Below are positions 1 to 12,401 of a stretch of DNA of 64,000 bases, one piece after another. The position numbers and the translations under genes were made by a program. The first letter of the stretch is position 1; each line of letters begins with the position of its first letter. The stretch comes from AC-32 sp963766375. GTDB taxonomy: Bacteria; Actinomycetota; Thermoleophilia; Gaiellales; Gaiellaceae. The stretch spans positions 1 through 64,000 of the forward strand of contig CAVXZG010000007.1 in assembly GCA_963766375.1 (NCBI GenBank), written 5' to 3'. The notes below the pieces were generated by a model that did not search any database, had not been told where the DNA came from, and was given only the letters and a program-made list of their open reading frames with translations.

Positions 1-642
1 GGCCATCCAAAACGAATAGTTCCTATTGCCGTACACCATGAGAGCGACGACTGGCACGTAAAGGGGTAGCGCGAGCAGGAGAAAGGGCCCGGCGGCACTG
101 ATGAATGAAGTCGGAGAAGCGGAGCGCCGGGTGATCAGCGTGGTGGTGTTGAAGAAAATGTCCGCCGCGAAGTTAACCAAGCCGGCCACGGTCGTAGCCA
201 AGACGATAGGCCCGAACCCGCGGTGGTCGGTCGCCGCCAAAGTCATCGCCGCGACGCCTGTCATCGCGCCAGTTAGTGCTCGTGCGGGCGTGTAGACCGC
301 CCAGCGCAAGTATGGAGGCTGAAGAACAGCAAGATTCGACACTGCGCCAACTAAAAACGCGGCCGCAGGACCGAAAGCCACCGCCGTAAAGACGAACGGC
401 AAGAAGGAAACCGTCATCTCGACGTTTGTGCTGACACGAACGGCCTGGCGCTCGGCGACGCCCGCAACGACCGCAAGGAGCGCAAGCTTCCACCATGATG
501 GTAGTCCAGAGTCGAACTTCAATAGGGCGGCGCCTGAAACCACCGCCGTTAGATTCAGAATGCGCGACCCAAGCGAGGACGCTCGGCGCAGCTTCCGCGA
601 TTCCGAGCCTTCTCTTGACAGTCCCCCAAAAGGGGTAGACAA
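1..642 (-). CDS. N-terminal part of a multi-pass membrane protein, cut by the window edge
   Basis: An open frame of 214 codons runs without a stop from a possible TTG start at 642 off the left edge; the in-frame stop upstream is at about 669-671. The protein is rich in hydrophobic segments (for example LLAVVAGVAE, FLPFVFTAVAFGPAAAFLVG, GPIVLATTVAGL and FLLLALPLYVPVVALMVYG), giving perhaps five or six membrane helices. The pattern resembles the membrane sensor halves that precede HD-GYP or GGDEF output domains in actinobacteria, but the output domain would lie outside the window, so the function is open. The start is uncertain: GTG at 543 is an alternative, and no convincing ribosome site precedes either. 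Confidence 0.5.
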   Translation of the reverse strand, partial: MSTPFGGLSREGSESRKLRRASSLGSRILNLTAVVSGAALLKFDSGLPSWWKLALLAVVAGVAERQAVRVSTNVEMTVSFLPFVFTAVAFGPAAAFLVGAVSNLAVLQPPYLRWAVYTPARALTGAMTGVAAMTLAATDHRGFGPIVLATTVAGLVNFAADIFFNTTTLITRRSASPTSFISAAGPFLLLALPLYVPVVALMVYGNRNYSFWMA

Positions 643-779
643 TGACGGGGCCGTTAGTCCCCGAACTTAGGAGCATCTCAGTGGGTTCGCTTCGCATACG
701 TGCGCTTGGTCTTTTGGGAACTCTCGTTACCGTGGCTGCGATCGTCGGTAACGGTAGGTCCTGGTAGCGCAAGCTTCTG

Positions 780-836
780 TTTTCCACAGCACCGTGACAT
801 CACCCTGTTGAGGGATATCCACAATGCTGTGGACAA
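780..836. promoter_or_regulatory. Cluster of three DnaA-box-like 9-mers
   Basis: TTTTCCACA (780-788), ATATCCACA (815-823) and, on the other strand, TTGTCCACA (836-828) each differ from the DnaA box TTATCCACA at one position. The last two form a dyad, TCCACA-ATGC-TGTGGA (818-833). They lie in the 227-base spacer 643-869, which holds no other recognisable feature. DnaA binding is an inference from the match; the spacer is not obviously AT-rich, so an origin is not claimed. Confidence 0.35.
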
Positions 837-869
837 CCGAGGTTCCGGGCCGCAGGCCCGGTGTAAGTC

Positions 870-1202
870 CTAGGCGATCAGGCTACGCCTGAAGCCCACG
901 GCTACTGCGTGGGCTCGTGACCTTGCTTGCAACTTGGCAAGCAGGTGACGCACGTGCGACTTGACCGTCTCTTCTGAGAGGAACAAGCGCACGCCGATCT
1001 CGCGATTGACGAGACCGTCCGAGATCAGCTGGAGAACCTCGATCTCGCGTGCCGTCGGCTCCTGCTCGAGCTCCTGGAGCGGGCCGGAGAACGGAATTAC
1101 CTCGCCGCCACCGTTCGTGCCGCGCTTCTTCGCGACCGCGTCGAAGCGACGGCTGTGGTCCACGTAGCGGGAGAGGATCTCCTTGCGCTCGGCAGCATCC
1201 AT
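870..1202 (-). CDS. Small LuxR-type helix-turn-helix regulator
   Basis: This 110-residue protein has a C-terminal LuxR/GerE DNA-binding domain (about residues 48-108): LTAREIEVLQLI-like start (PTAREIEVLQLISDGL), NREIGVRLFLSEETVKSHV recognition helices and a final RSRAHAVAVGF helix. The N-terminal 45 residues are charged and match no receiver or ligand domain, so it is a DNA-binding domain without a visible sensor. ATG start at 1202. It lies between the left-edge membrane protein and the peptide transporter operon, all on the minus strand, with no sign of co-transcription. The target is unknown. Confidence 0.8.
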   Translation of the reverse strand: MDAAERKEILSRYVDHSRRFDAVAKKRGTNGGGEVIPFSGPLQELEQEPTAREIEVLQLISDGLVNREIGVRLFLSEETVKSHVRHLLAKLQARSRAHAVAVGFRRSLIA

Positions 1203-1284
1203 CGTATGGGGCCTATCGGCCTCGATCCTCGGTCGCTTTAGCGGCGTTTTTTACCCCGTTCGAGGGACGGGACGGCTCTAGCGT

Positions 1285-2444
1285 CTACGGAGTCAGCCGG
1301 CGAAAGCGCTCCAGCCACTCGCTTTCGGCTGGTTTATCGCTTTCGGCTGGTGGTTCAGTGCTCTCGGTAGCTGGTTCTTCGGGCACGGCCTCCTCGGCCG
1401 CTGCCTCGGGTGTGTGCTTTTGGGAGACCTCCACGCGCGCGAGAGTCTCCTTGTCCACATTGAGCGGGTGGTGGCAGGCGGCGAGGTGGCCGTTGCCGTA
1501 ATCCACGAGCGGGGGCTCGATCTGGGAGCAGACGTCGGTGGCGTAGCGGCAGCGCGGGTGGAAGCGGCAGCCGGAGGGCGGGTCGATCGGGCTCGGCACG
1601 TCGCCCTCGAGGACGATTCGCTCGCGCTTCTCGGCGAGATCCGGGTCGGGCACGGGCACCGCGGAGAGCAGCGCCTCGGTGTAGGGCATGATCGGCCGCG
1701 TGTAGAGCTCCTCCGCCGGAGAGAGCTCGACGAGCTTGCCGAGATACATGACCGCGATCCGGTCGGAGACGTGCCGGACGACGCCGAGGTCGTGCGCGAT
1801 GAAGACGTAGGTGAGGTTGAACTCGTCCTGGAGCTCCTCGAGCAGGTTGACCATCTGCGCCTGGATCGAGACGTCGAGGGCGGAGACCGGCTCGTCGGCC
1901 ACGATCAGCTTCGGGCGCAGTGCGAGCGCGCGGGCTACTCCGATCCGCTGGCGCTGCCCGCCCGAGAACTCGTGCGGGAAGCGGTTGTAGTGCTCGGGCG
2001 AGAGGCCGACCTTTTGAAGCAGCTCCTCGACGGCGTCCTTGCGCTCCTTGCGGTCGCCGATCCCGTGGATGCGCATCGGGTCGCCGATGATCGTCCCGAC
2101 GCGCTTGCGCGGGTTCAGGCTCGCGTACGGATCCTGGAAGATCATCTGCATCTCCCGTCGAAGCGGCCGCATAGCGCGGGCGCGCAGCTTGCCGATCGAG
2201 CGGCCGTCGAAGACGATGTCGCCGGCGGTCGGGTCGAGCAGGCGCACGATGCAGCGGCCGAGAGTGGACTTGCCGCAGCCGGACTCGCCGACCAGGCCGA
2301 GGGTCTCCCCCTCGGCGACGCTGATCGTCACGTCGTCCACAGCGTGCACACGCGCGACCTCGCGCGAGAGCACGCCCCTGCGGATCGGGAAGTACTTCTT
2401 CAGGTGCGTCACCTCGACCAGGGGCGCGCCGTTGCGGCGCTCGC

Positions 2445-2448
<4 letters not shown>
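1285..2448 (-). CDS. oppF: Oligopeptide/dipeptide ABC transporter ATP-binding protein (OppF/DppF type)
   Basis: One of two cytoplasmic ATPases that should power peptide import through the permeases upstream in the operon. Walker A GESGCGKST lies at about residues 54-62, the signature FSGGQ at 161-165 and Walker B LIVADEP at 181-187, followed by the Cys-rich oligopeptide C-terminal region (GCRFHPRCRYATDVC). The start is GTG at 2448, overlapping the oppD stop as GTGA; the longer reading frame upstream is only the shadow of oppD. A charged Glu/Pro/Ala-rich tail of about 50 residues after the conserved domain is unusual and low in complexity. Last gene of the operon, 387 aa. Confidence 0.92.
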
Positions 2449-3472
<1,024 letters not shown>

Positions 3473-3473
<1 letters not shown>

Positions 3474-4456
3474 TAGACGGCCCGAATCCTCGGATCGAGG
3501 TACGCGTAGAGGAAGTCGACGACCGCGCTGAAGAGGACGATGAAGAACGCGCCGTAGAGGGTCACGCCCATGATCGGCGGCAGGTCGAGGTCACCCACCG
3601 ACTGCGCGGCGTACCACCCGACTCCCTTGAGACTGAAGACGGTCTCGGTGAGGATCGCACCGCCGCCGAGGACGGCTGCGAAGTCGAGCCCGAACAGGGT
3701 GACGATCGGGATCAGCGAGTTCCGCAACACGTGCTTCGTCAGGACGCCCCTCGGCGCGATGCCTTTCGCGCGCGCGGTCCGCACGTAGTCCTCGTTCATC
3801 GTGTCGAGCATGTTCGAGCGCAGCACGCGCCCGTAGAAGCCGATGAAGAGCACCGAGAGGCAGAACCAGGGCAGGATCAGGTGGTAGGCCCACTGCACGG
3901 GGCTGACTGTGAAGGGGACGTATTCGCCGTCGGGGAAGGGCGGGTTGTTCGGCTTCTCCGCGAGGAAGTAGCGCATGACGATCCCGAGCCAGAACACGGG
4001 CATCGAGATCCCGATCAGCGCGAAGGTCGTGACGAATCGGTCGGACCACTTCCCAGCGTTCACCGCCGCGAAGACCCCGACGAGCACTCCGAAGACGAGC
4101 CAAATGATCCCGGCGCCGATGCAGAGCGAGAACGTCGCCGGGATCCCCTTCTTGATCTCCTCGGCCACGTTCTGCCGGTTCTGGAAGGAGGTCAGGACGT
4201 CGTACTCGCCGTGCCGGCCCGGCAGGATGCCGTTGCCAGCCTTCTCCATCATCTTCACGTACTGGACGTAGATCGGACGGTCGAAGCCCCATTTCTGGCG
4301 AATGTTCTGCACGTTCTGGGCGGTCGGGTTCTTGCCCGCCATCCGTGAGGCCGGGTCGCCGCCGGGGACGAGGATGAAGATGACGAAGACGAGCACGCTG
4401 ACCGCGAAGAGGACGGCGATCATCCCGATGATGCGCCGGATGATGAAGGCGAGCAT
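3473..4456 (-). CDS. oppB: Peptide ABC transporter permease, OppB/DppB type (set 2)
   Basis: Integral membrane permease of 327 aa with the family's N-terminal signature (IRRIIGMIAVLFAVSVLVF) and periplasmic loop before five further helices. The cytoplasmic ATPase-contact loop is visible as YVRTARAKGIAPRGVLTKHVLRNSLIP. Start ATG at 4456 overlaps the stop of oppC2, and its own stop overlaps oppD. It pairs with the OppC permease just upstream. It is clearly related to the second OppB at 7338-8309 but has a longer loop (about residues 70-95), so the two sets are diverged paralogues rather than a recent duplication. Confidence 0.92.
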
Positions 4457-5540
4457 TAGTGGATCTTCACCTTGGCACGCGGGTCGAGGGCGTCCCGGAG
4501 GCCGTCGCCGAAGATGTTCAGCGAGAGCACGGTGAGGACGATCGCGATTCCCGGGACGAGCGTGAGCCAGGGCGCGCTCACGATCTGCTCCTGGCCGGAC
4601 GCAATCAGGTTCCCCCAGGACGGATCCGGCAGACGCACCCCGGCGCCGAGGAACGAGAGCCCCGCCTCGGTGAGGATGTTGGTAGCGATGATCAGGGTGA
4701 AGAACACGAGCACCGTCGAGGCGATGTTGGGGAGGAGATCCGAGAACATGATCCGAATGGGGCCGGCTCCCGAGCCCACCGCGGCCTCCACGAACTCCTT
4801 CTCCCGCAGCGAGAGCACCTGGCCACGCACGGGCCGGCCGACGTACGGGATCAGGACGTACGAGATCACCAGTGTCGGGATCCAGAGGCTTCCGGACTCG
4901 ATGTTGATCCCGAAGTGGTGGAAGCCGTTGACCGAGAGCGCGCTACCGAGCGCGATCGCGAGCAGCAGCACCGGGAAGGCCCAGATCAGGTCGAAGGAAC
5001 GCGTGATGATCCAGTCCGCCCAGCCGCCGAAATAGCCGCCGATGAGCGCGAATAGGACCGCGAAGAAGGTGCAGATGATTGCGGAGCCAATGCCGATCTT
5101 CAGCGAGTTGAGGCCCCCGTAGAGCAGCCGCACGGCCACGTCGCGGCCGAGGTTGTCGGCGCCGAGGACGAACTTCCCGTGCGCGTGCCACCAGGTCGGG
5201 CCGAGGATTTTCACCGCCCTGACGGTGAAGTCGCCGGTCTTCGCGTCGTACGTGGCCCCGCCCGAGATCACCTGCGTGGGCTTACCGCTGACGATCACCG
5301 TCTCGGCGCTGTGCGTCTCGTTCGGCCCCGTGTGGGCGACCTGGTTCGCGTAGACGGGCGCGAGGAAGCAGCCGTCACGATCACGACGAAGACGAAGAGG
5401 GCGAAGAGAGCGACGTAGTTACGCCGCAGGCGCCGCCAGGCGAGGTACCACGGACTGCGACCGACGATCGCAACCTCGTGCTCCTCGGCCGCCAGGACCG
5501 CCGCGGGGTCGAGAGAGAGTTCGGTTGCGGGCTCGGCCAT
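4456..5540 (-). CDS. oppC: Peptide ABC transporter permease, OppC/DppC type (set 2), one frameshift
   Basis: N-terminal part (5540 to about 5370) begins MAEPATELSLDP and includes the OppC N-terminal helix; the rest (about 5370-4456) carries the transmembrane domain and the VSLREKEFVEAA-like ATPase contact (VLSLREKEFVEAAVGSGAG). The two parts are in different frames: around 5368 the sequence reads ...GTGACGGCTGCTTCCTCGCG, and one missing base restores VTAxFLAPVYAN, matching the intact paralogue at 8316-9374 (FLAPVYANRIAHT). I treat it as one gene of about 361 codons. ATG start at 5540; an inverted repeat separates it from the upstream binding protein. Confidence 0.85.
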
Positions 5541-5566
5541 GTGCCTCTGTTTGCGGCGAGTTTAGT

Positions 5567-5598
5567 GAAGTGAGGGCGCCCGCAGGCGCCCTCACTTC
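5567..5598 (-). terminator. Perfect 14-bp hairpin between SBP2 and oppC2
   Basis: GAAGTGAGGGCGCC pairs with GGCGCCCTCACTTC around the loop CGCA. It lies between the binding-protein stop and the oppC2 start. There is no strong T-run after it, so it may attenuate or stabilise message ends (giving more binding protein than permease) rather than stop all transcription. Confidence 0.6.
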
Positions 5599-5617
5599 GT
5601 GTCCGTTTCCTACCTCG

Positions 5618-7260
5618 CTACTTCCGGCACAGACGTGTCCAGTCGATGCCGTACAGGAGCTGGATGTGGACGCAGCCCATCTTCTTCGTGAAGTACTCCG
5701 GGAAGACGCGGTTCGACCACGGCGCCCACGGAGCGTCCTGCATGATCGACTTCTCGACCGCCGCCCACCGCTGGTTCACGGCAGCGGTGAGAACCGGAGC
5801 CTTCTTCAGGCTCTCGATCGAGCTGTTGACCTTCTTGTTGCTGTAGTACGCGTAGTTGTTGTTGTCCTGATCGACGATGCGATTGCCGTTGAGCAGCACG
5901 TCGAACCAGTCGAGCGGATGCGGGTAGTCCTCCAGCCAGCGGGCCCAGCCCGTCTGCGCCTTCGTGTCCCGCTTGCCGATCGTCGTGTAGTAGGTCGCCC
6001 TCGGAAGCGTCGTCAGCTTGGCGTCGAGGCCGATGTTGTTCAGGACGCTCACGTAGTACTGAGCGGCCGTCAGAGCGTCGGAGACCTCGCGCGTCCACAC
6101 CGTGACGTTCGCGCCCTTGGCACCGGCGGCGGTGATCATCTGCCGGGCCTTGGCGACGTTGTGGCTGTACAGCGTCAGCTTCTTGTACGACGGATACGTC
6201 GGCGGAAGGACGTTCTGCGTCGGCTGGCCGAGACCGCCCCAGACGAGCGTCTGCATCGCCTTCCGGTCGATGGCGTAGTTGACCGCCTGACGGACCTTCA
6301 GCTTGTTGAAGGGCGCCACATTGACGTTCATCCAGAAGTAGTACGTGTTCGCGGTCTTGCGCAGGACCAGGTGGCCCCTGCTCTTGGCGCTGGCGATGCG
6401 GTCGGGCGGGATGGCGGCGTTGGAGTAATCCGCCGAACCGCTGACCACACGCTGCGTCGCCGTGTTGGCGTCACCGATCAGGCTGACCTCGACCCGGTTG
6501 GGGTTCCCGCGCGGAATGTCCTTCGTCGGCTTGAAGAACCGGTTCCGCAACATCGTGAACCCGCGGTTGGGGTCGTACCCGACGATGCGGTACGGACCCG
6601 ACGCCGGGATGTTGCCGTTGTGGATCGCGGGAGACGTCCCGGCCGGCACCGGCGCGGCAAAGAGCAGCGCCAGGATGGTCAGGAAGTCGCCTCGCGGCTT
6701 GGCCATCTTGATCGTGATCGTTCCCTTGGCGTTGTTCGCGGTGATGCCGGAGATGTCACCACCGGCGGTCGGATGCGCCGCGTAGCGCGGCTGCGCCTGC
6801 GATGTCGGTGTAGAAGCCGACGCCCTGGCCGGTCGCCAGGAAACCGCGCTTGATCGCGAACTCGAAGTCCGAGGCCCTGATCGCCTGGCCGTTCGAGTAC
6901 TTCAAGCCCTTGCGCATCTTGAACTTGTAGACCTTGCCGTTCGCCGATGATCGACGGCAGCGAGGCCGCCAGACCCGGCACGAGCTTGTAGCCGCCGGGG
7001 CCGTCGACGTGCCGGTAGGTCAGCAGCGTCTCCCAGACATTCCACATCGCCCACCAGCTCTGGCCCGTGTATGCCTGCTGCGGGTCCAGATAGTCGATCG
7101 TGTCGAGCACCGCCTTCAGCGTCCCCACCGACGCGTGTGACTGCTTCGGTGCCGCTTTCGTGCGGTTTGCCGCGACTCCGTACGCCGCGACCATCAGCGA
7201 GAACCCGGCGGCCAGAGCGAGAACGCTCAGAAGCCAGGTCCATCGTCCCTTACTAGTCAT
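5618..7260 (-). CDS. Peptide ABC transporter substrate-binding protein (SBP family 5), set 2, two frameshifts
   Basis: Extracytoplasmic binding protein of about 547 residues. ATG start at 7260 behind a good GGAGGTGC ribosome site; the N-terminus (MTSKGRWTWLLSVLALAAGF...) is a Sec-type signal without a lipobox cysteine. Family features include the YLDPQQAYTGQSWW segment, GPYRIVGYDPNRGFTMLRN and VRQAVNYAIDRKAM. The frame changes near 6945 (after LPSI; resumes NGKVYKFKMRKGLKYSNG) and near 6795 (resumes YAAHPTAGGDISGITANN), so the sequence as given encodes no intact protein. Its role should be to deliver peptides to the OppB/OppC pair downstream. Confidence 0.85.
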
Positions 7261-7337
7261 TGCACCTCCCGTAGCTAAACCCCGTCGATTGCTGGGGCCA
7301 ATCTTCGCAAAGTGGAGACGTTCTGGCCAGCATTCGG

Positions 7338-8309
7338 TTAGGTCGGCCTGATCCGCGGATCCAGGCGCGCGTAGACGATGTCGACGGCCGCGCTCATAAT
7401 CGTGATGAAGAACGCGCCGTAGATCACCGTCGCCATGATCACCGGAAGGTCGAGGGACTGCAGCGCATGGAAGGTCAGGAGCCCCACTCCCGGGAGCCCG
7501 AAGACGACCTCGGTCAGGAGCGCCCCGCCGCCGACCAGGACGCCGAAGTCGAGGCCGAACAGCGAGACGAAGGTGATCATCGAGGTGCGCAGCATGTGCC
7601 TCAGCAGCACGGAGCGCGGCGAGAGGCCCTTGGCCTTGGCGGTGCGCACGTAGTCCTCGTTCTGGATGTCGAGCAGGTCCGCGCGCAGCACGCGCGCGTA
7701 GAACCCGATGTAGAGCACCGAGAGCGTGATCCACGGGATGACCAGGTGCAGGAACCACTGCCACGGGTCCACAGTCAGCGGCACGTAGCCGAGCGGCGGC
7801 ACCCAGCTGAACAAGAAGGTGTCGTGCAGCCGGTCCTGCGTGAGCAGGTTGGCTACCTCCCCGAGCCAGAAGACCGGCATCGAGATACCGATCAACGCGA
7901 GGATCATCAATAACGGGTCGATGAGCGTCCCCTTGAAGATGACTGCGAGCACGCCCATGGCGATGCTGACGATCACCCAGAGCACGGCGGCCCCGAACAC
8001 GAGCGAGAAGGTCACGGGGGCCGCGGCCATGATCGCGGGAACGACCTCCAGCGCCTGGTTCCCGTACGAGACGAGGTCTCGCGAGATGAAGAGCCGCTTC
8101 ATCATCAGCGCGTAGCGGACGGGCAGCGGCCGGTCGAGACCGAACTCGTGCTTGACCGCGGCCACCGTCTCGGGTGAGGGATTGCGCCCGGCCAGCCGGC
8201 TGCTCGGGTCGATGCCGGGAGTGGCGAAGAAGATCAGGAAGACGAGCACCGTGATCGCGAACAGCACAACCACGAGCCCGAGCAAGCGCCTGATGATGAA
8301 CGCGGTCAT
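7338..8309 (-). CDS. oppB: Peptide ABC transporter permease, OppB/DppB type (set 1)
   Basis: Intact 323-residue permease beginning MTAFIIRRLLGLVVVLFAIT with six predicted membrane helices and the conserved contact loop YVRTAKAKGLSPRSVLLRHMLRTS. It starts 6 bases after the oppC1 stop, so translation is probably coupled. It is the counterpart of the OppB at 3473-4456 and should form a channel with the OppC encoded just upstream, using the same OppD/OppF ATPases at the operon end. Confidence 0.92.
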   Translation of the reverse strand: MTAFIIRRLLGLVVVLFAITVLVFLIFFATPGIDPSSRLAGRNPSPETVAAVKHEFGLDRPLPVRYALMMKRLFISRDLVSYGNQALEVVPAIMAAAPVTFSLVFGAAVLWVIVSIAMGVLAVIFKGTLIDPLLMILALIGISMPVFWLGEVANLLTQDRLHDTFLFSWVPPLGYVPLTVDPWQWFLHLVIPWITLSVLYIGFYARVLRADLLDIQNEDYVRTAKAKGLSPRSVLLRHMLRTSMITFVSLFGLDFGVLVGGGALLTEVVFGLPGVGLLTFHALQSLDLPVIMATVIYGAFFITIMSAAVDIVYARLDPRIRPT

Positions 8310-8315
8310 CCCTGG

Positions 8316-9374
8316 TTACTCCCGCACGCGCACCTTGGCGCGTGGATCGAGTGCATCGCGGACCCCGTCGCCCAGCACATTCAGGGAGAGCACGGTGATC
8401 ACGATCATGATCCCGGGCGCGATCGCCACCCACGGCCGGGTGTAGAGCAGACCCTGGCCGTCCTCGATCACGGTGCCCCAGCTCGCCTGCGGCGCCTGAA
8501 CGCCGATCGACAGGAACGACAGCGCCGCTTCGGTCAGCACCGTCGTGGCGATCATCAGCGGGAGGAGCACGATCACCGTCGAGATCACGTTCGGAAGGAT
8601 CTCGGAGAACATCAGGCCAATGCTCGAGGCGCCCTGCGAGATCGACGCTTCGACGTACTCCTTCTCCCTCACCGAGAGCACCTGCCCGCGAACGGGGCGG
8701 AAGACGTACGGGATGTAGACGAACGCGATGATCAGCGTCGGCACCCAGAGGCTCGAAGGGTTGATGGTGATGAATCCCAGCTTCACCCCGGCCGGCGTCG
8801 TCAGCAGCACCGTGGCGAGCGAGATCGAGAGTAGGTAGACGGGGAACGCCCAGATCAGGTCCATCACCCGCGAGAGGACGGAGTCGAGCCAGCCGCCGAA
8901 GAAGCCGGCCGCCAGCGCGAGCACCAGGGCCGCGAAGCAGCAGAGCACCGCAGAGACGATGCCGATCTGGAGCGAGGCGCGGCCGCCGTAGAGCACGCGC
9001 GCCGCCACGTCGCGTCCCTGGTTGTCGGCGCCGAGGAAGTAGTTCGAGTGCCAGGTTGGCCCGATCGGGATCTCGCCGAGGCCGAGCGCGCCGCCTCCCT
9101 GCTGGACGACGTCGACCGTCTTGCCGTCGACGACGGTGGTGCCGGAGATGTTCGAGACGAACGGATCGGTGTGCGCGATCCGGTTGGCGTAGACGGGCGC
9201 GAGGAAGCTGACAACCACGATCAGCAGGAACAGCACCAGCGCGCCCATCGCGATCCGGTTGCGAACGAGGCGGCGCCCGGCGATCTGCCAGGGACTCCTA
9301 CCGGAGATCTCCCTGACGCTCTCGCCGGGCGCGAGCGCGATCTCGGGGTCAGGCTCGTACGCGAACTCAGCCAC
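8316..9374 (-). CDS. oppC: Peptide ABC transporter permease, OppC/DppC type (set 1)
   Basis: Intact 352-residue OppC-type permease. The N-terminal cytoplasmic stretch ends in GRSPWQIAGRRLVRNRIAM before the first helix, a periplasmic domain contains FLAPVYANRIAHT, and the ATPase-contact loop reads VLSVREKEYVEASISQGASS. It lies 18 bases after the set 1 binding protein and 6 bases before oppB1. This intact copy is the reference showing where its paralogue at 4456-5540 loses its frame. Confidence 0.93.
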   Translation of the reverse strand: MAEFAYEPDPEIALAPGESVREISGRSPWQIAGRRLVRNRIAMGALVLFLLIVVVSFLAPVYANRIAHTDPFVSNISGTTVVDGKTVDVVQQGGGALGLGEIPIGPTWHSNYFLGADNQGRDVAARVLYGGRASLQIGIVSAVLCCFAALVLALAAGFFGGWLDSVLSRVMDLIWAFPVYLLSISLATVLLTTPAGVKLGFITINPSSLWVPTLIIAFVYIPYVFRPVRGQVLSVREKEYVEASISQGASSIGLMFSEILPNVISTVIVLLPLMIATTVLTEAALSFLSIGVQAPQASWGTVIEDGQGLLYTRPWVAIAPGIMIVITVLSLNVLGDGVRDALDPRAKVRVRE

Positions 9375-9392
9375 GCGCCGTCCCCGTCGTGA

Positions 9393-11077
9393 CTACTTCA
9401 CCGACGCCTGGTCAAGCAGGAAGTACCACTGCGGGCTGAACTGGTAGCCCGTGACGCGGTCCGAGAGCACGTCGATGTACTTGGGGTTGAACATCGAGAC
9501 CCAAGGCGCCTGGTCGGTGACGTCGTGGTCGACCTGGGCCCAGAGCGTGTTCGAAGCTGCAGGGTCGGTGATCCCGAGCTGGCCGGCCTTGTCCATGTTC
9601 GCCTGGATCCCCTTGTTGCAGAACTCGGCGATGTTCGGGCTCGAGTTCGAGTTCGGATGGAACGAGCCGCATCCGAGCAGGATGTTCAGGAAGTCCGAGG
9701 CGGCCGGGTAGTCCTGGTACCAGCTCGAGTACGCGAACTGCGGGTGGTTGCTCGAGTTCTGCACGTACGGGTACTGGATGTCCGGCGAGAGGGCCTGCAG
9801 GGTGGCCTTGTAGCCGAGCGAGTTCAGCAGCCCGACGAAGTAGAGGCCGAGCGCCTTGTCCACGTCGTTCGTCGTCGTGTTGACCTTGACCGCGGCACCC
9901 TTGGTGCCGGAAGCGTTGATCAGTTGCTTCGCCTTGGCCAGGTCCGGGCCGGTCCACTTGTCCGTGCCGCCACCGGCGGTGTACGGGCAGTACGGCTTGT
10001 AGCCCGGGAAGTTCGGCGGCAGGATCTGGCAGGTCGCGACCGCGAGCTTCGGGCCGCCGTAGATCTTCACGAGGGCGTTCCGGTCGGTGGCGTAGTTCAC
10101 GCCCTGCCGCGCCTTGAGGTTGTTGAACGGGGCTTCCCTCGTGTTGAAGGCGAAGTACCACACCGCCGTCAGCGGGTTGACGTGGACGCGAGCGGCGTAC
10201 TTCGTGCTCAGCTCGCTCAACCGGTCGGCCGGCGGCTGGTCGAACATCCAGTCGGCCGTGTTGTTCTCGACCGCGGTCACCTGGGCCTCGGGCGTGAGGC
10301 CGAACTTCTGGACGATCGTGTCGGGGTTGCCCGCCGGCTGCGCGTCCTTCGACCACTCCTTGAAGAACGTGTTGCGCACGAGCTTGATCTGCTTGTTCGG
10401 CGCGTACTGGGCCCACTTGTAGGGGCCGGTGCCGGGCGGCGGGATGTCCACGTTCTTCGTGGGCGTGTCGACGGCAGGATGAACGCGAACGGGACGGCGA
10501 GCTTGTCCAGGAACTCCGGGTCGGCGGTCGTCAGGTTGAACGTGACCTCGTCGCCGTTCACCTTGATGCCCTGAGAGAGGTCACACGTCTTGGGCGTCTT
10601 GATGCACGCGTCGGCGCCCTGGATCACGTTGTACCAGGTGCCCGCGTTGGGGCTGTTGCCGATCTTGAACAGCCGCTCGAAGGTCGCCTTCACGTCGGCG
10701 CCGTCGAGCGTCGAGCCGTCAGAGAACTTGATCCCGGAGCGAAGCTTGAAGGTCCAGGTCTTGCCGCCGTTCGTGGGCGTCGGAATCGACTCGGCGAGGT
10801 CCGGCACCTTCTTGGTGCCCGGTGCGCCGCCGAGACGCCGGAACGCGATCAGGCCGTCGTGCGAGAGGATCAGCAGCTGCCACTCCTGCAGCGTGTAGTT
10901 CACCTGCGGGTCGGGCGAGCCCGAAGGAGCGGCATTCGCGACGGTCACGAGGTCGCCGCCCTTCGCGCCTGCGGTCGCGCCCGTACTAGTGCTCTTCTTC
11001 GACCCGCCGCCACAGCCTGCGGCGACAAGCCCCAGCGTGACTGCCACCGACAAGAAACCGATCAACCAACGCTTCAC
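9393..11077 (-). CDS. Peptide-binding lipoprotein of ABC transporter (SBP family 5), set 1, one frameshift
   Basis: First gene of the transporter operon. GTG at 11077 is the best start because AAGGAG (11092-11087) lies 9 bases before it; ATG at 11086 abuts the same site. The signal LIGFLSVAVTLGLVAAGC ends in a lipobox, so the mature protein should be lipid-anchored. Family motifs include WTFKLRSGIKFSDGSTLDG, GTGPYKWAQYAPN and VRN-type strands. The frame breaks near 10470 (ILPS..., resuming VDTPTKNVDIPPPGTG), probably one missing base. It differs from SBP2 by being a lipoprotein, suggesting distinct peptide specificity or localisation. Confidence 0.87.
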
Positions 11078-11193
11078 CCGGACCATCTCCTTCCGGTCGC
11101 GACTCAAGGTCATCCGCTTGTATCTACGGACGCCGAGGAAGGGCCGGATGTTAGCGGCCTGAGTGCTTGCTGAGCGGAACTACCGAGAGCTGG

Positions 11194-12321
<1,128 letters not shown>

Positions 12322-12401
12322 TGTAGGGCGATTGTCCTCGACTGAACAGGGGGAACGGCCCCCCTTTGGGCTTGTTGAACGAAACGCGGCACTCGTTTTT
12401 A

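Noticed and set aside
173..787. 204-residue minus-strand frame at the left edge
   Set aside because: The neighbouring minus frame gives a coherent membrane protein over the same bases, whereas this one is Arg/Cys-rich and without motif.
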